A DNA stretch of 64,000 bases from Gammaproteobacteria bacterium (GCA_030427085.1 JAUHXH010000002.1:558001-622000), one strand, 5' to 3'; counted from the first letter of the stretch, positions 10,455-19,375 are shown. A program made the numbers and translations. The notes: generated by a model from the letters alone, not told the origin.

Positions 10455-12112
10455 GAGGGTTCTCCTGCCCTGGTCGCCAGGGCCTGTAATTCGCTGCGTA
10501 CTACTTTGCCTACCGGGTTTCGCGGCAGCGCATCCAGCACGAGCAGTCGTTCCGGTAGTTTGAATTTGGCCAGGCCGCGGGCCTGCAGCCAGTCGCAGAT
10601 TGCTGCGAGCGTTGGCGCCGGTTGGTCGGGGGCCGGCACCACACAGGCGCAAATCTTTTCACCCAACATGTCATCGGGATAGGCGCACACGGCAGCCTCG
10701 GCAAGGTCCGGTGAACCTTCCAGCAAGGTGTCCAACTCGGTGGGCGAGATTTTCATGCCACCGCGGTTGATGATGTCTTTGCAGCGGCCCACGATGCGAT
10801 AGTAATTGGGCGGCTCGCCGCAAATTTCCACCAGGTCGCCGGTGCGGAACAGGCCGTCTGCGGTGAACAGGCCCTCGCCATCGTGTTCCAGGTAGCCGTC
10901 GAATACTGCAGGCCCACCGATACACAACTCGCCGGGCACGTTGGCCTCGGTGATTTCCTCGCCGCTCTCCGGGTCGATCACGCGCGTGATGTTGGAGCTT
11001 TGCGAATAGCCCGACCACGGCATGCCGGCGATGCCCAGCCGGGGAAACATCTTCGCGCGGTACTCTGCATCGGGCGCCGACTCCGGCGTGGAAAACAGTG
11101 CAATGCCTTCGTTGGAGCCGTAGAAGTTGATGATTTGCTTGCCGTAGTCCTGCTCGAACACTTCGATCATCGCCGGCGACAGGGGCACCGAACCGGAGCC
11201 CACCGCGCGCAGGGCGCTGAAATCAAACTGAGACCACATCGCTTTCTGTTGCGCCAGCTTGTTGAGCAGGGCCGGCGGCGCGATGGTGAAGTTGATCTTT
11301 TCTTCCTGAAGTTGCTGCAGGTACAGCGGCACATCCATCGGGTGGTGTAGTACCAGTGTGGCGCCGAGCACGGCGGCGGGAATCAAAAAGCCGCTGAGTC
11401 CCGCCATGTTGATCAGCGGGAAGGGGGCCAGCAGAATTTCACCTTCAACGTAGCTGCCGGCGGCCATGGTATTGCGGCAAATGGCAAACCACATGTTGTG
11501 CGAGCGCGGCACGCCCTTGGGGGTACCGGTAGTGCCCGAGGTCCAGCAAATGGTCAGTACGTCATTGGCATCCACCTGATCTGCCGGTAGTGCGGTCGGC
11601 TCTGCAGTGCTGTCCGGATTCAGTACATCTACTCCCAAGGTTAGCACCTTCACACCGGGTAGGGCTTCGGCGGCCTGTGCCGCCAGAGCCTGATCACGAA
11701 ACTGTGCCAGGGTGAGTATCGCTTTCGCTTGCAACACCGCGCCCAGTTCGCCCAGCTCATGTTTGCCGTACTGCACCGGCAGGGGGGAAATCACCACGCC
11801 CAGCTTGCTGCAGGCGTGGTAGCACATCACCAGTTCGCTGATGTTGGGTAACTGCACCATCAGGCGGTCGCCACGGTTCAGTCCGGCGGCAAGTAGTTCA
11901 GCGGCAAGTTGTTCGCTCAGTTGCTCCAGTTCCGCGAAGGTGATGCGCCGTGCGGGCAGGCCGCTGAGTTCCTCTTTGTTGACCTGGTCGATCACGGCCA
12001 TGGCGTCGGGGGTGGTGTCGGCCCAGTGGCGCAGGTAGTCGTGCAGCCGCTCGGTGCCCCAATAGCCCTTGTCGGTCATCTCACGGATGCGTTCGGCAGA
12101 ACTGGTACGCAT
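10451..12112 (-). CDS. AMP-dependent acyl-CoA ligase (EntE/aryl-acid ligase-like)
   Basis: A 553-residue adenylate-forming enzyme that would activate a carboxylic acid to its CoA thioester. Motifs in order: CWTSGTTGTPKGVPRS (phosphate-binding), YGSNEG, FRTGDLVE, GRCKDIINRGGMKISPTE, and the C-terminal catalytic Lys in PRNPVGKVVRSEL. Layout and the GxxKISPTELD hinge resemble 2,3-dihydroxybenzoate-AMP ligase and related aryl-acid ligases. The start at 12112 (MRTSSAERIR) lies two bases from the end of the upstream gene; a longer frame to 12322 would run through that gene and is rejected. One of three acyl-CoA ligases in the island, so it probably acts at a distinct step from the other two. Confidence 0.88.
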   Translation of the reverse strand: MRTSSAERIREMTDKGYWGTERLHDYLRHWADTTPDAMAVIDQVNKEELSGLPARRITFAELEQLSEQLAAELLAAGLNRGDRLMVQLPNISELVMCYHACSKLGVVISPLPVQYGKHELGELGAVLQAKAILTLAQFRDQALAAQAAEALPGVKVLTLGVDVLNPDSTAEPTALPADQVDANDVLTICWTSGTTGTPKGVPRSHNMWFAICRNTMAAGSYVEGEILLAPFPLINMAGLSGFLIPAAVLGATLVLHHPMDVPLYLQQLQEEKINFTIAPPALLNKLAQQKAMWSQFDFSALRAVGSGSVPLSPAMIEVFEQDYGKQIINFYGSNEGIALFSTPESAPDAEYRAKMFPRLGIAGMPWSGYSQSSNITRVIDPESGEEITEANVPGELCIGGPAVFDGYLEHDGEGLFTADGLFRTGDLVEICGEPPNYYRIVGRCKDIINRGGMKISPTELDTLLEGSPDLAEAAVCAYPDDMLGEKICACVVPAPDQPAPTLAAICDWLQARGLAKFKLPERLLVLDALPRNPVGKVVRSELQALATRAGEPS

Positions 12113-12113
12113 G

Positions 12114-13031
12114 TCAGGACCCTCGGCAGGCTTCGTTGTATTCAGCTTCCAGGCGCTGGACCAAAGTGCTGATTGGCAGCACTTCGTCGATCGCGCCCAC
12201 ACCCTGGCCTGCGGCCCACACATCGCGCCAGCGTTTGGCATCGCTGGCGGAGCGGGTGATATCGATATCACCTTTGTCCGGCATATTGGCGGGGTCGTAT
12301 CCGGCCTGCTCCAGGCTGGCACGCAGCCAGTTGGCTTTCACGCCCGTGAGCGCATCGGAGCAGATGATGTCTTCACCGGTGGCGTCCACCACCATCTGTT
12401 TATACTCCGCTACCGCCATGCTCTCTTCAGTGGCGATGAAGCGGGTGCCCAGGTAGGCGTAGGTGGCGCCCAGCACCTCCGCGGCGCGAATGGCGCGGCC
12501 GCTGGAGATGCCGCCACCGAGCACGATGTCGCCATCCCAGAAGCGGCGTACTTCTTCCACGAAGGCAAAGCCCGAGAGCTGCCCTGTATGTCCGCCAGCA
12601 CCGGCGGCAACCAACACCAGCCCATCTACGCCGGCGTCAATTGCCTTGCGCGCGAACAGGGTGTTGATGACATCGGCATAAATCAGGCCACCGTAACTGT
12701 GGATGGACTCCACCGCTTCTTTCGGGCTGCCCAGCGCGCTGATCACAATCGGCGCGCGGTACTTCATTGCCAGTGCAATGTCGGCATCCCGGCGCTGGTT
12801 GGAGCGGTGCATCATCAGGTTAATGGCCCAGGGGGCGTCCTGCTCCGGGTCCAGCGATTCGGTAATCTGTATTAACCAGCGCTCCAGATCTTCAGTGGTG
12901 CGGGCGTTCATCGAGGGGAAACTGCCCACCACGCCAGCCCGGCAACTGGCGATGACCATTTCCGGGCCTGACTGCAGAAACATGGGAGCCTGGAACATGG
13001 GCAGGCGAAGGCGCTGGCGTAAGGATTTCAT
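12114..13031 (-). CDS. Nitronate monooxygenase-family FMN oxidoreductase
   Basis: A 305-residue TIM-barrel flavoprotein of the nitronate monooxygenase/2-nitropropane dioxygenase family. Features: LPMFQAPMFL near the N-terminus, GVVGSFPSMNAR, the AAGAGGHTGQ FMN-phosphate loop, and GGGISSGRAIRAAEVLGATYAYLGTRF. In CoA-ester pathways such proteins often act as enoyl-type reductases or dehydrogenases rather than on nitronates, so the named activity is only the family label. The ATG at 13031 has a poor Shine-Dalgarno, and the conserved motif copy at 13032-13051 touches it, so the gene may head its own transcript. Followed closely by the CoA ligase. Confidence 0.85.
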   Translation of the reverse strand: MKSLRQRLRLPMFQAPMFLQSGPEMVIASCRAGVVGSFPSMNARTTEDLERWLIQITESLDPEQDAPWAINLMMHRSNQRRDADIALAMKYRAPIVISALGSPKEAVESIHSYGGLIYADVINTLFARKAIDAGVDGLVLVAAGAGGHTGQLSGFAFVEEVRRFWDGDIVLGGGISSGRAIRAAEVLGATYAYLGTRFIATEESMAVAEYKQMVVDATGEDIICSDALTGVKANWLRASLEQAGYDPANMPDKGDIDITRSASDAKRWRDVWAAGQGVGAIDEVLPISTLVQRLEAEYNEACRGS

Positions 13032-13051
13032 ATACTTTTATAAAAAGACCA
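13032..13051 (+). promoter_or_regulatory. Island motif copy D, abutting the start of the flavoprotein gene
   Basis: ATACTTTTATAAAAAGACCA. It aligns without gaps to five other copies in the island (18322, 19393, 25095, 26192, 26264). The core CTTTTATAAAAAG is an inverted repeat. It lies in the 51-base gap between the DUF1295 gene and the flavoprotein gene, immediately before the start codon. A bound regulator could block initiation there. Predicted from sequence only. Confidence 0.5.
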
Positions 13052-13082
13052 AGAGAGTGAGCAGTCTACGAGTAGCACGGCC

Positions 13083-13892
13083 TTACCGCAAGCCTGGTCT
13101 GCGCGGCGGCAGGGGAATCAGGCCGCTGGTACGCGCCATGTACTCCGCGTAGCCGGGCTTCTCGCGGGCCAGTTTGCGATCCAGCGTGGCCTGGCCGGTT
13201 ACGTTGATTACGAGATGGCTGTAGACCAGCGGGCCTACGATGGTGGCCCAGCCCAGCGGGTGTTCGCAGGCGATCAGGAAGATGCCCCACCACACGCAGA
13301 GTTCACCGAAGTAATTCGGATGACGGGAATAACGCCATAGCCCGGTGTCCAGCACGGTGCCGCGTTTGCCCGGGTCAGCGCGAAAGCGGGTGAGTTGGCC
13401 ATCGGCAATGGCTTCGCACAGGAAGCCAACCAGCCAGACCATGATGCCGCACAGGGCGAGCCAGCCGAGTTCGGCGGGCGCGGGCAGGAACATGGCAATT
13501 TGAACGGGCAGGGACACAAACCACAACACCACACCCTGCAGCAGGAATACCTTGCGCAGGCTCAACCAGATAAAGGCGCGCTCGCTGCTGGCCCAACTGC
13601 GCAGCTTGGTGTAGCGCGGATCTTCGCCATGCCCCCAGTTGCGCCGCACCAGATGGAAGGTGATGCGCGTGGCCCACACCAGTACCAGCGCCAGTACGAG
13701 GTATTTGCGCTCGTCAACGCCATCGGTAACGAGGAAGGTCACCACCGCCACCGCCGATAGAATGACAGCGAAGAACATGTCGATAATGCTCACATCTCGC
13801 AGGGGAATGCTGATGGCCCAAAGCAGGCCCACGGCCAGCAGGATAACGCCGGCGTTGATGGCGAGCAGGGTAAACAGGTCGGCATAGTTCAT
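13083..13892 (-). CDS. DUF1295 integral membrane protein (steroid 5-alpha-reductase-like), copy 1
   Basis: A 269-residue polytopic membrane protein with about six hydrophobic segments. It carries the family motif WRYSRHPNYFGELCVWW near residue 190, the NADPH-binding HPNYFG box shared by DUF1295, isoprenylcysteine methyltransferase-like and steroid 5-alpha-reductase proteins. Such proteins reduce or modify lipophilic ring or isoprenoid compounds in the membrane. A paralogue with the same motif (YTRHPNYFGDACVWW) lies two genes upstream at 14795, with an SDR between them. The pair suggests two related membrane reductions on a hydrophobic substrate. Start ATG at 13892 follows a GAGAG-rich leader. 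Confidence 0.82.
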   Translation of the reverse strand: MNYADLFTLLAINAGVILLAVGLLWAISIPLRDVSIIDMFFAVILSAVAVVTFLVTDGVDERKYLVLALVLVWATRITFHLVRRNWGHGEDPRYTKLRSWASSERAFIWLSLRKVFLLQGVVLWFVSLPVQIAMFLPAPAELGWLALCGIMVWLVGFLCEAIADGQLTRFRADPGKRGTVLDTGLWRYSRHPNYFGELCVWWGIFLIACEHPLGWATIVGPLVYSHLVINVTGQATLDRKLAREKPGYAEYMARTSGLIPLPPRRPGLR

Positions 13893-13916
13893 GGCGGGCT
13901 CTCTCTTACTGCTGTT

Positions 13917-14792
13917 TTAGCGCCCGGGGGCGATGAAATCCTGAAACAGGGCAACGGCTGACGTGTGATGGCGGTTAAATTCCAGCGCCTGCATGTCCGT
14001 CCACCAATTCGGGAAGCCAGTGCTTGCTTCTGGCAAGGCTTCATGGCTGGTGGTCAGGTAGCGAGCCAGGGTGGCTTTGCCACCGCCGCATACCACCGTC
14101 TCGCCAGTGAGCGGGCAGCCTTCATCGATCAGCCATGCTGCCAGCGGCGCTACGGCTGCCGGGTTCATGGCCGCCTTTAATGCTTCGGGTAGATTCTGTT
14201 CGGTCATTTGGGTTGCGGCAAAAGGCGCCAGCGCATTCACACGTACGTTGTGGCTGCGCCCTTCCAGCGCCAGTGCGTACATCAAACCGATCAAGGCCGC
14301 CTTCGATGCGGAGTAGGCGGGCAGGCCGTGTTCACCGTAGAGCCCCGCTGCGGATGTGCTAACCACGATCGCGCCGTGGTTTTGTTCATAGAAGTATTTA
14401 AATACCGGGTGCAACAAATTGACGGTGCCATCGAGGTTGATCGCCATCACCTGCTGGAACTCGGCCAGATCCTGCTTGTGAAAACTGCGCCCTTCGGAAA
14501 TACCGGCGTTGGCGATCACCGCATCGAGGCGCCCCCACTCGTTCAGGGCTGCTTCCAGCAGGCTGGTGCCCGATGCGGGATCTTCAGCAGAACCGTAGTG
14601 GGCAATGGCTTCGCCACCGGCGCTGGCAATCTCCGCTACTACACGATCTGCTGAATGTTCAGTGTCGCCCGCGTGGGTGCGGTTGTTAACGATAACCCTG
14701 GCGCCGTGCGCGCCCAGATGCAGGGCGTAGGCGCGGCCAAGTCCTTTGCCGGCTCCCGTAATGATGACGACGGGCTTTTGGTTAGAGGACAT
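13917..14792 (-). CDS. Short-chain dehydrogenase (3-hydroxyacyl-CoA dehydrogenase-like)
   Basis: A 291-residue SDR. The dinucleotide-binding motif is ITGAGKGLGRAYA at about residues 10-22, NAG and the catalytic Ser are followed by the YSASK active-site motif (AYSASKAALIG). The N-terminal half resembles the hydroxyacyl-CoA dehydrogenase domain of multifunctional beta-oxidation proteins; the C-terminal third (GGGKATLARY onwards) is longer than a classical 250-residue SDR. The chosen ATG at 14792 starts MSSNQKPVVIITGAGKG; the frame stays open further but inside the neighbouring gene. Two bases separate it from the upstream DUF1295 stop. Likely oxidises a hydroxyl during substrate breakdown. Confidence 0.87.
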   Translation of the reverse strand: MSSNQKPVVIITGAGKGLGRAYALHLGAHGARVIVNNRTHAGDTEHSADRVVAEIASAGGEAIAHYGSAEDPASGTSLLEAALNEWGRLDAVIANAGISEGRSFHKQDLAEFQQVMAINLDGTVNLLHPVFKYFYEQNHGAIVVSTSAAGLYGEHGLPAYSASKAALIGLMYALALEGRSHNVRVNALAPFAATQMTEQNLPEALKAAMNPAAVAPLAAWLIDEGCPLTGETVVCGGGKATLARYLTTSHEALPEASTGFPNWWTDMQALEFNRHHTSAVALFQDFIAPGR

Positions 14793-14794
14793 GC

Positions 14795-15601
14795 TCAGGA
14801 CTCCGCGTTGCGTTTGGGTGGCCAGGGGATGAAGGAGCTGGTGCGGGCGAGGTACTCTTCGTAGCCAGGGCGGCTGCGTTTGAGGCGACGTTCGAGCAGT
14901 GCCGCACCGCTCCAGCGTACCAGTGTCCAGGTGAGGAGGGCCGGCCCAACGGCAGTCCACAGTCCGGCACCGGCATCCACGGCGACCAGCCACAATCCCC
15001 ACCACACGCAGGCGTCACCAAAGTAGTTGGGATGCCGGGTGTAACGCCATAAGCCGCGATCCATCACCTGCCCGGCATTGGCCGGATTGCCGCGGAAGGC
15101 CTTCATCTGGGCGTCGCCGATACTTTCGAACAAGATGCCGATCACGCACAGAACCACGCCGCCCCAGGCCAGCAGGCCGAGGCTCGCTGCACCGGGTGCC
15201 CACTGGCCGACCTGTACCGGCAGGGACACAATCCACAACATCACACCCTGTAACAAGAACACTTTGGTCAGGCTGGTCATGTGCGGATTGCCTGGTGCCT
15301 TTTTCAGCAGGGCAACATAGCGTGGGTCTGGGCCTTCCCGACGCCAGCGCAAGAACAGGTAACTTGCGAGGCGCAGTCCCCACACTGTGGTGATGCCCAG
15401 CAGTACGTTCTGATGCAGGGTGGCGGGTTGCAACAACAGGTACGTGGCGGCGGCTACGATGACGAAACCGGCGGCCCAGAAGGTGTCGATGTAAGACACA
15501 TCCTTGAGCGGGATACTGACCAGCCACAGCACCAGCATACACACCTGGAGCAGGACGAAATTGGCCACCAGTAACTGGCCCAGTGTTTCAATACTTGGCA
15601 T
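14795..15601 (-). CDS. DUF1295 integral membrane protein (steroid 5-alpha-reductase-like), copy 2
   Basis: A 268-residue membrane protein, clearly paralogous to the product at 13083: shared LPVQVGQW/LPVQIAMF, WRYTRHPNYFGDACVWW and the late RPGYEEYLARTSSFIPWPP segment, which matches KPGYAEYMARTSGLIPLPP in copy 1. About six transmembrane segments are predicted from hydrophobicity. Sits between two SDR genes and is three bases from the upstream SDR. Retention of two diverged copies within one operon suggests different positions or stereochemistry on the substrate rather than redundancy. Confidence 0.82.
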   Translation of the reverse strand: MPSIETLGQLLVANFVLLQVCMLVLWLVSIPLKDVSYIDTFWAAGFVIVAAATYLLLQPATLHQNVLLGITTVWGLRLASYLFLRWRREGPDPRYVALLKKAPGNPHMTSLTKVFLLQGVMLWIVSLPVQVGQWAPGAASLGLLAWGGVVLCVIGILFESIGDAQMKAFRGNPANAGQVMDRGLWRYTRHPNYFGDACVWWGLWLVAVDAGAGLWTAVGPALLTWTLVRWSGAALLERRLKRSRPGYEEYLARTSSFIPWPPKRNAES

Positions 15602-15604
15602 GGC

Positions 15605-16363
15605 TTATCTCCCGGTGTGCAGTGATTCGAGGTTCAGCATGGCCGCCATTTGCTGCTCCAGACGGGCAGGATCGCGACTCTTGGCGGCGCGGACGTTGAT
15701 CGCGAAGGCATCGGTGTCCACCTCGGGGATGTTCTTTTCCACCGCCCGCAAACCGGCTTTCGCGACTACCGAAGGTGGCTCCTTCTGACCCGCAACATGC
15801 GATGCCATGCGGGTATCGACCGACCCCACGATCAAGGCGTGGCACTGCGTGCCTTGATGCGCAAGTTCCGCTCGCATGCTGGTTGTGAGCGCCCGGGCCG
15901 CAAACTTGGACGGGCTGTAGCCGCCCATGCGTGGTACCGACACGATCGCCGCGGCGGACAACACGTTGACGATGGCGCCGCCGCCATTGCTCGCCAGCAC
16001 AGGTGCAAAGTGGCGGCACATCGAGAGCACGCCAAAGTAATTCACTTCCATTTCCTGTCGGGCAGCGCCCAGGGATTCCGCGCCCATCAGGGTCTGGTCT
16101 GCGTGGTAGCCGGCGTTATTGATAATCAGGTCAACATCCGTGCAGGTGGCTGCTGCGGCTACTACTGCCGCTTCGTCAGTGACATCGAGGCTGATGGCGA
16201 CCGCGCGCTCACCCAATTGGTCCAGCAGTGCCTGGGCCTGCGCAGTGTCGCGGCAACCCAGATAGACTTTGTTCGCGCCGGCGGCTAACAACTCCTCGGC
16301 AAAACTGGCCCCGATACCGCGGTTGGCACCGGTGACGAGGGCGGTACATCCTTTGATTTTCAC
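15605..16363 (-). CDS. Short-chain dehydrogenase/reductase
   Basis: A 252-residue classical SDR. It has the TGANRGIGASFAEEL cofactor loop near residue 12, the NNAGYH segment, and the active-site YSPSKFAARAL. Start ATG at 16363 is preceded by GAGGTATTCACTG, a usable Shine-Dalgarno. It is the second gene of the minus-strand operon, 30 bases from the ligase gene, and is likely to interconvert an alcohol and ketone on the island's substrate. No specific homologue was recognised. Confidence 0.87.
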   Translation of the reverse strand: MKIKGCTALVTGANRGIGASFAEELLAAGANKVYLGCRDTAQAQALLDQLGERAVAISLDVTDEAAVVAAAATCTDVDLIINNAGYHADQTLMGAESLGAARQEMEVNYFGVLSMCRHFAPVLASNGGGAIVNVLSAAAIVSVPRMGGYSPSKFAARALTTSMRAELAHQGTQCHALIVGSVDTRMASHVAGQKEPPSVVAKAGLRAVEKNIPEVDTDAFAINVRAAKSRDPARLEQQMAAMLNLESLHTGR

Positions 16364-16393
16364 AGTGAATACCTCAATAAGCAGAGCGGTAGC

Positions 16394-18280
16394 TCAGGGT
16401 GTGTTCGCGACCGGTAGTACCACATGGGCAGCGGGCTCGGCCGCATACAGCGCCTCAATTTCCGGACCGCGATTCGCGGCGGTGGTTACCTGGTTGACGG
16501 TGCCCTTGTCGGACAACTCGTTACGTGCCGGATCGGGTAGCTGCTGCATGAAGGCAAAGCGGCGAATGGCAGTACTGCTGCCCGGATTGTTCTGGTTGTA
16601 AGCGGCCAGCGCCTCGGCCAGGAATGCCCGCACACGGGGGTGTTGTTGCAAGGCGGCTGGATCATCCAGCTTTTCGCCGGCAATTTTATCCAGTCCAGTC
16701 GGATTGGGGATGCCAAGTACCGCGAGTTCATCTCGTTGTTGGCCGCAAAGCAGGAGGTCGCTGATGGCCGGCGCCAGGGCAGCGATCACGCGCGTTCTCA
16801 CATCGCCGGCGCGCACCCAGGTGCCTGAGTTCAACTTGAACTCCTCGGCCAGTCTGCCGGCAAAGTACAGGCCCTGACCGGGGTCATCGGTATCGTGAAA
16901 GGCAGCCGTGTCACCGGTGCGATAGTAGCCGTCGTCGTCAAAGGCCGCAGCGGTGGCCTCCGGATTGTCGAGGTAGCCCGGCATGATGTTGTCGCCCTTC
17001 AGGCGTACTTCAAAACGGCCTTTCCCCAGCGGTACCAGTTTGGTGTACAGACCGGGCATCGGCAGGCCAATACCAACTTTGTCAGTGGGGAAGTAAATCG
17101 CCATACAGCCGGACGCGGTTTCAGTAGCGCCGTAGCCAGTGGTCATCATGATGGTGTGGCCGGTTTCGCGTACTGCCAGCGCCTGCAGGCGGTCCATAAT
17201 CGGTTGCGACAAACCTGCGCCGCCGTAGAGCATTAGTTTCAGGCGTGAGAAAAACGTGTGGCACAGTGCCTCGTCAGCTTCCAATGCGTCTACCAACGCG
17301 GCGTAGCCCAGCGGTACGTTGCAGAAGTAGGGCAGGGCGATCTCTTTCAGATTGAACAGGGTTTCTTCAAACAGGCCGGGCACGGGTTTGCCATCGTCCA
17401 CATACAAGCTGCCCCCGAACACCGCTGCGGCGTACAGGTTAAAGGAGCCTGAGACGTGGGACCAGGGCAGCCAATCCAACATGATGTCGTCCCAGCCGGA
17501 GAGTTTGCCCAACATCTGGAAGGCCTGATGAAGGTTGGTGGTCAGCATGCGCTGGGTCTGGATAACTGCCTTGGGTTTGCCAGTGGAGCCGGAGGTCAGC
17601 ATGTATACCGCAGGGGCATCGGGATCGCTGGCGTTGATTCGGTCGCGTATTTCCTCAGCGGGTCTCTGTTCGAGGAGCGTTTGCAGTGATGCTTGCTTGC
17701 CAGGCCACTGAGCGGCGCTGTCGGAAATCAGGCTGGCGTCACTCGCGGTCAGTTCTGACAGTGCTGCCTGAAGTGCACCGGCATTCTCTGCGAATACGTA
17801 CCGAGGCTTGACCAGTTCGGCCACGTAATTGAGGCGTGAGAAGTTCCCTGTTAGAGCGTAGTTGGCGCTCACGGGGCAGCAAACCAGCCCGGCGGCCATC
17901 GCACCCAAACGCATCAGGGCGTGCGCCACGGAATTGCCGGTGATGATCAGTAGCACATCCCCCGGTTGCGCGCCGTCATCGATAAACCACTGCCCAATGG
18001 CCTGTACTTGCTCAGCCGCCTCGTTAAAGGTAACTGACTGCCAGGCGCCGGGGCCACCGTCTTCCCTGCGTTGCCGGCGCGCGTAAAGCGTTTTGTCGCC
18101 CCGCTGTGCCGCCTGATCAAGGAAGCTGGGGATGATGCGTGGGTCGAAGTCCTTCAGCGGCGCGTTGTAGTGCAGGTGTATGTCGCCATTGGCACGGGTT
18201 TCAACCGCCAGATCCAGAGGCGGCAGGAGGGAGTCGCTCCGGTTGGAATGGGCTTTGTAGGTGGGGGCTGGTTCGCTCAT
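16394..18280 (-). CDS. Feruloyl-CoA synthase-like acyl-CoA ligase
   Basis: A 628-residue adenylate-forming ligase. Motifs: YMLTSGSTGKPKAVIQTQ, TTGYGATETASG, DGYYRTGDTAAF and GRLAEEFKLNSGTWVRAGDVR. The last one, with EEFKLxxGTWV in place of the usual hinge, is characteristic of the feruloyl-CoA synthase branch, which activates hydroxycinnamic acids before side-chain shortening. The ATG at 18280 (MSEPAPTYKA) follows GGAGCC; the frame continues upstream to 18319 but passes the likely -10 box. It heads the long minus-strand operon and has motif copy A and a TATAAT in its promoter. Aromatic or related acid substrate is inferred from the subfamily. Confidence 0.85.
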   Translation of the reverse strand: MSEPAPTYKAHSNRSDSLLPPLDLAVETRANGDIHLHYNAPLKDFDPRIIPSFLDQAAQRGDKTLYARRQRREDGGPGAWQSVTFNEAAEQVQAIGQWFIDDGAQPGDVLLIITGNSVAHALMRLGAMAAGLVCCPVSANYALTGNFSRLNYVAELVKPRYVFAENAGALQAALSELTASDASLISDSAAQWPGKQASLQTLLEQRPAEEIRDRINASDPDAPAVYMLTSGSTGKPKAVIQTQRMLTTNLHQAFQMLGKLSGWDDIMLDWLPWSHVSGSFNLYAAAVFGGSLYVDDGKPVPGLFEETLFNLKEIALPYFCNVPLGYAALVDALEADEALCHTFFSRLKLMLYGGAGLSQPIMDRLQALAVRETGHTIMMTTGYGATETASGCMAIYFPTDKVGIGLPMPGLYTKLVPLGKGRFEVRLKGDNIMPGYLDNPEATAAAFDDDGYYRTGDTAAFHDTDDPGQGLYFAGRLAEEFKLNSGTWVRAGDVRTRVIAALAPAISDLLLCGQQRDELAVLGIPNPTGLDKIAGEKLDDPAALQQHPRVRAFLAEALAAYNQNNPGSSTAIRRFAFMQQLPDPARNELSDKGTVNQVTTAANRGPEIEALYAAEPAAHVVLPVANTP

Positions 18281-18317
18281 CGTGGCTCCGAAATCACGTT
18301 GACCCGGTGGGCTCGGC

Positions 18318-18323
18318 ATTATA
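18318..18323 (-). promoter_or_regulatory. -10 box of the feruloyl-CoA synthase-like operon
   Basis: On the minus strand TATAAT lies 38 bases before the ATG at 18280. The -35 region is weak (TGGTAA-like, 16-base spacer), which fits a regulated promoter. Motif copy A occupies the spacer and shares two bases with this box. Confidence 0.45.
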
Positions 18324-18341
18324 GTCTAGTTATGAAAGTTA
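18322..18341 (-). promoter_or_regulatory. Island motif copy A (candidate operator)
   Basis: Minus-strand reading TAACTTTCATAACTAGACTA. It matches copies C and D at the same positions without gaps and lies between the -35 and -10 regions of the ligase operon promoter, where a bound repressor would exclude RNA polymerase. A larger repeat, TATGAAA (18331-18337) and TTTCATA (18351-18357), overlaps it. Predicted only. Confidence 0.55.
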
Positions 18342-18423
18342 CCAGTGATTTTTCATACTGACAAGTCAGGCCGCGGTTTTTTACTCCCCATCGACGGGCC
18401 TGCAATAGAAGAAGGAGTAGCCT

Positions 18424-18837
18424 GTGTCTGCAAAGCGTGAGTTGGTTGAGCGATTGATCAGTGCCTGGAAATCGGGTGATGTGGACGGCGTGCTGAACTG
18501 CGTGTGCGACGATGTTGAGTACCACTTCCTGGTCGGCGAACGCCCCCTGAAAGGCAAGGACTGGGTGCGCCGCTTCCTCGAAAAGTTCGGCAGTGGCATG
18601 AGCGATATTCGGTGGCGCCTGAATAACGTGGCGGAAAACGAATCACAGTTGATGGTGGAGGGCGTGGACGATTACGTTAACGCTAAAGGCATTCGCGTGC
18701 GTACGCCCTACATGGGTATTTTTGAATTTCGTGACGGCAAGATTCACCGCTGGCGCGACTATGCCGACCACGCGTTGATCCAACGCAGCGAGGCCGGCGA
18801 GCCGGTGCCTCAGTGGTTAGAAGCGCTGGTAGGATAG
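18424..18837 (+). CDS. NTF2/SnoaL-like protein, limonene-epoxide-hydrolase type
   Basis: A 137-residue small cone-shaped (NTF2-fold) protein. It begins with a GTG at 18424 after GAAGGAGTA. Sequence blocks such as SGDVDGVLNCVCDDVEYHF, MGIFEFRDGKIHRWRDYAD and the final Trp-rich tail resemble the limonene-1,2-epoxide hydrolase branch, whose active site uses Asp and Arg within a buried pocket; WRDYAD supplies such residues. It is strongly similar to the exported protein at 21483. Divergent from the ligase operon and overlapping the end of the convergent gene at 18817 by 21 bases. A hydrolase or isomerase of a small hydrophobic intermediate is plausible but unproven. Confidence 0.8.
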   Translation: MSAKRELVERLISAWKSGDVDGVLNCVCDDVEYHFLVGERPLKGKDWVRRFLEKFGSGMSDIRWRLNNVAENESQLMVEGVDDYVNAKGIRVRTPYMGIFEFRDGKIHRWRDYADHALIQRSEAGEPVPQWLEALVG

Positions 18838-19344
18838 ATCTTCGTTGCCCTTGCGCCCCATGATCATGGCGGGGTGCGCGGGGTCGAACATGCCGCCACA
18901 CCATTGCTGATTGGCTGGGAAATCGTAATTCCAGTCGAACGCCATCTTGCGATAGGCAATGCGCCATTCGCCGTCCCGACACTCGAAGCGATCGCAAAGG
19001 CGTCCGCCGGTGAGCGTATCCAGGTCGCCCTCGTCGCCGGCGAAACGCGCGTAAGTCAGCACATAGGATTCCACCCAGGCGGTGTCACCGTCGAGCTCGA
19101 TATGAACATTGCACAGGTAGTGGCACATGGTGCCCATCTGTCGAATACGTTCAATCGCGCCTTCAATGTAGTTCACCGCTGGCCCCTGATAGGTGCTGCC
19201 GTGTTCTTCCATGGCATCGGCGTGATAGCACGACAACAGCAGTGCCTTGTCGGCGCGGTCCACGCCGCGCGCGTAGCGCATCAGAACGTCGTTGATTTCC
19301 TGTTTCGCCAGGAAGGACTGCAGTTTGGTTTCCGTCGAAGTCAT
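18817..19344 (-). CDS. SnoaL-like (SnoaL_4-type) protein
   Basis: A 175-residue NTF2-fold protein. Opening EINDVLMRYARGVDRADKALLLSCYHADAMEEHG (partial: RYARGVDRADK) is typical of the SnoaL-like group related to ring-hydroxylating dioxygenase small subunits and aromatic polyketide cyclases. No catalytic assignment is possible by eye. The ATG at 19344 gives MTSTETKLQS after AGGGATATCGACCG; the frame remains open upstream to 19425 but across the promoter region. It is divergent from the gene at 19440, with motif copy F between them, and convergent with the gene at 18424. Confidence 0.78.
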   Translation of the reverse strand: MTSTETKLQSFLAKQEINDVLMRYARGVDRADKALLLSCYHADAMEEHGSTYQGPAVNYIEGAIERIRQMGTMCHYLCNVHIELDGDTAWVESYVLTYARFAGDEGDLDTLTGGRLCDRFECRDGEWRIAYRKMAFDWNYDFPANQQWCGGMFDPAHPAMIMGRKGNEDLSYQRF

Positions 19345-19375
19345 CGGTCGATATCCCTGTAGTGGTGTTGAGCTA

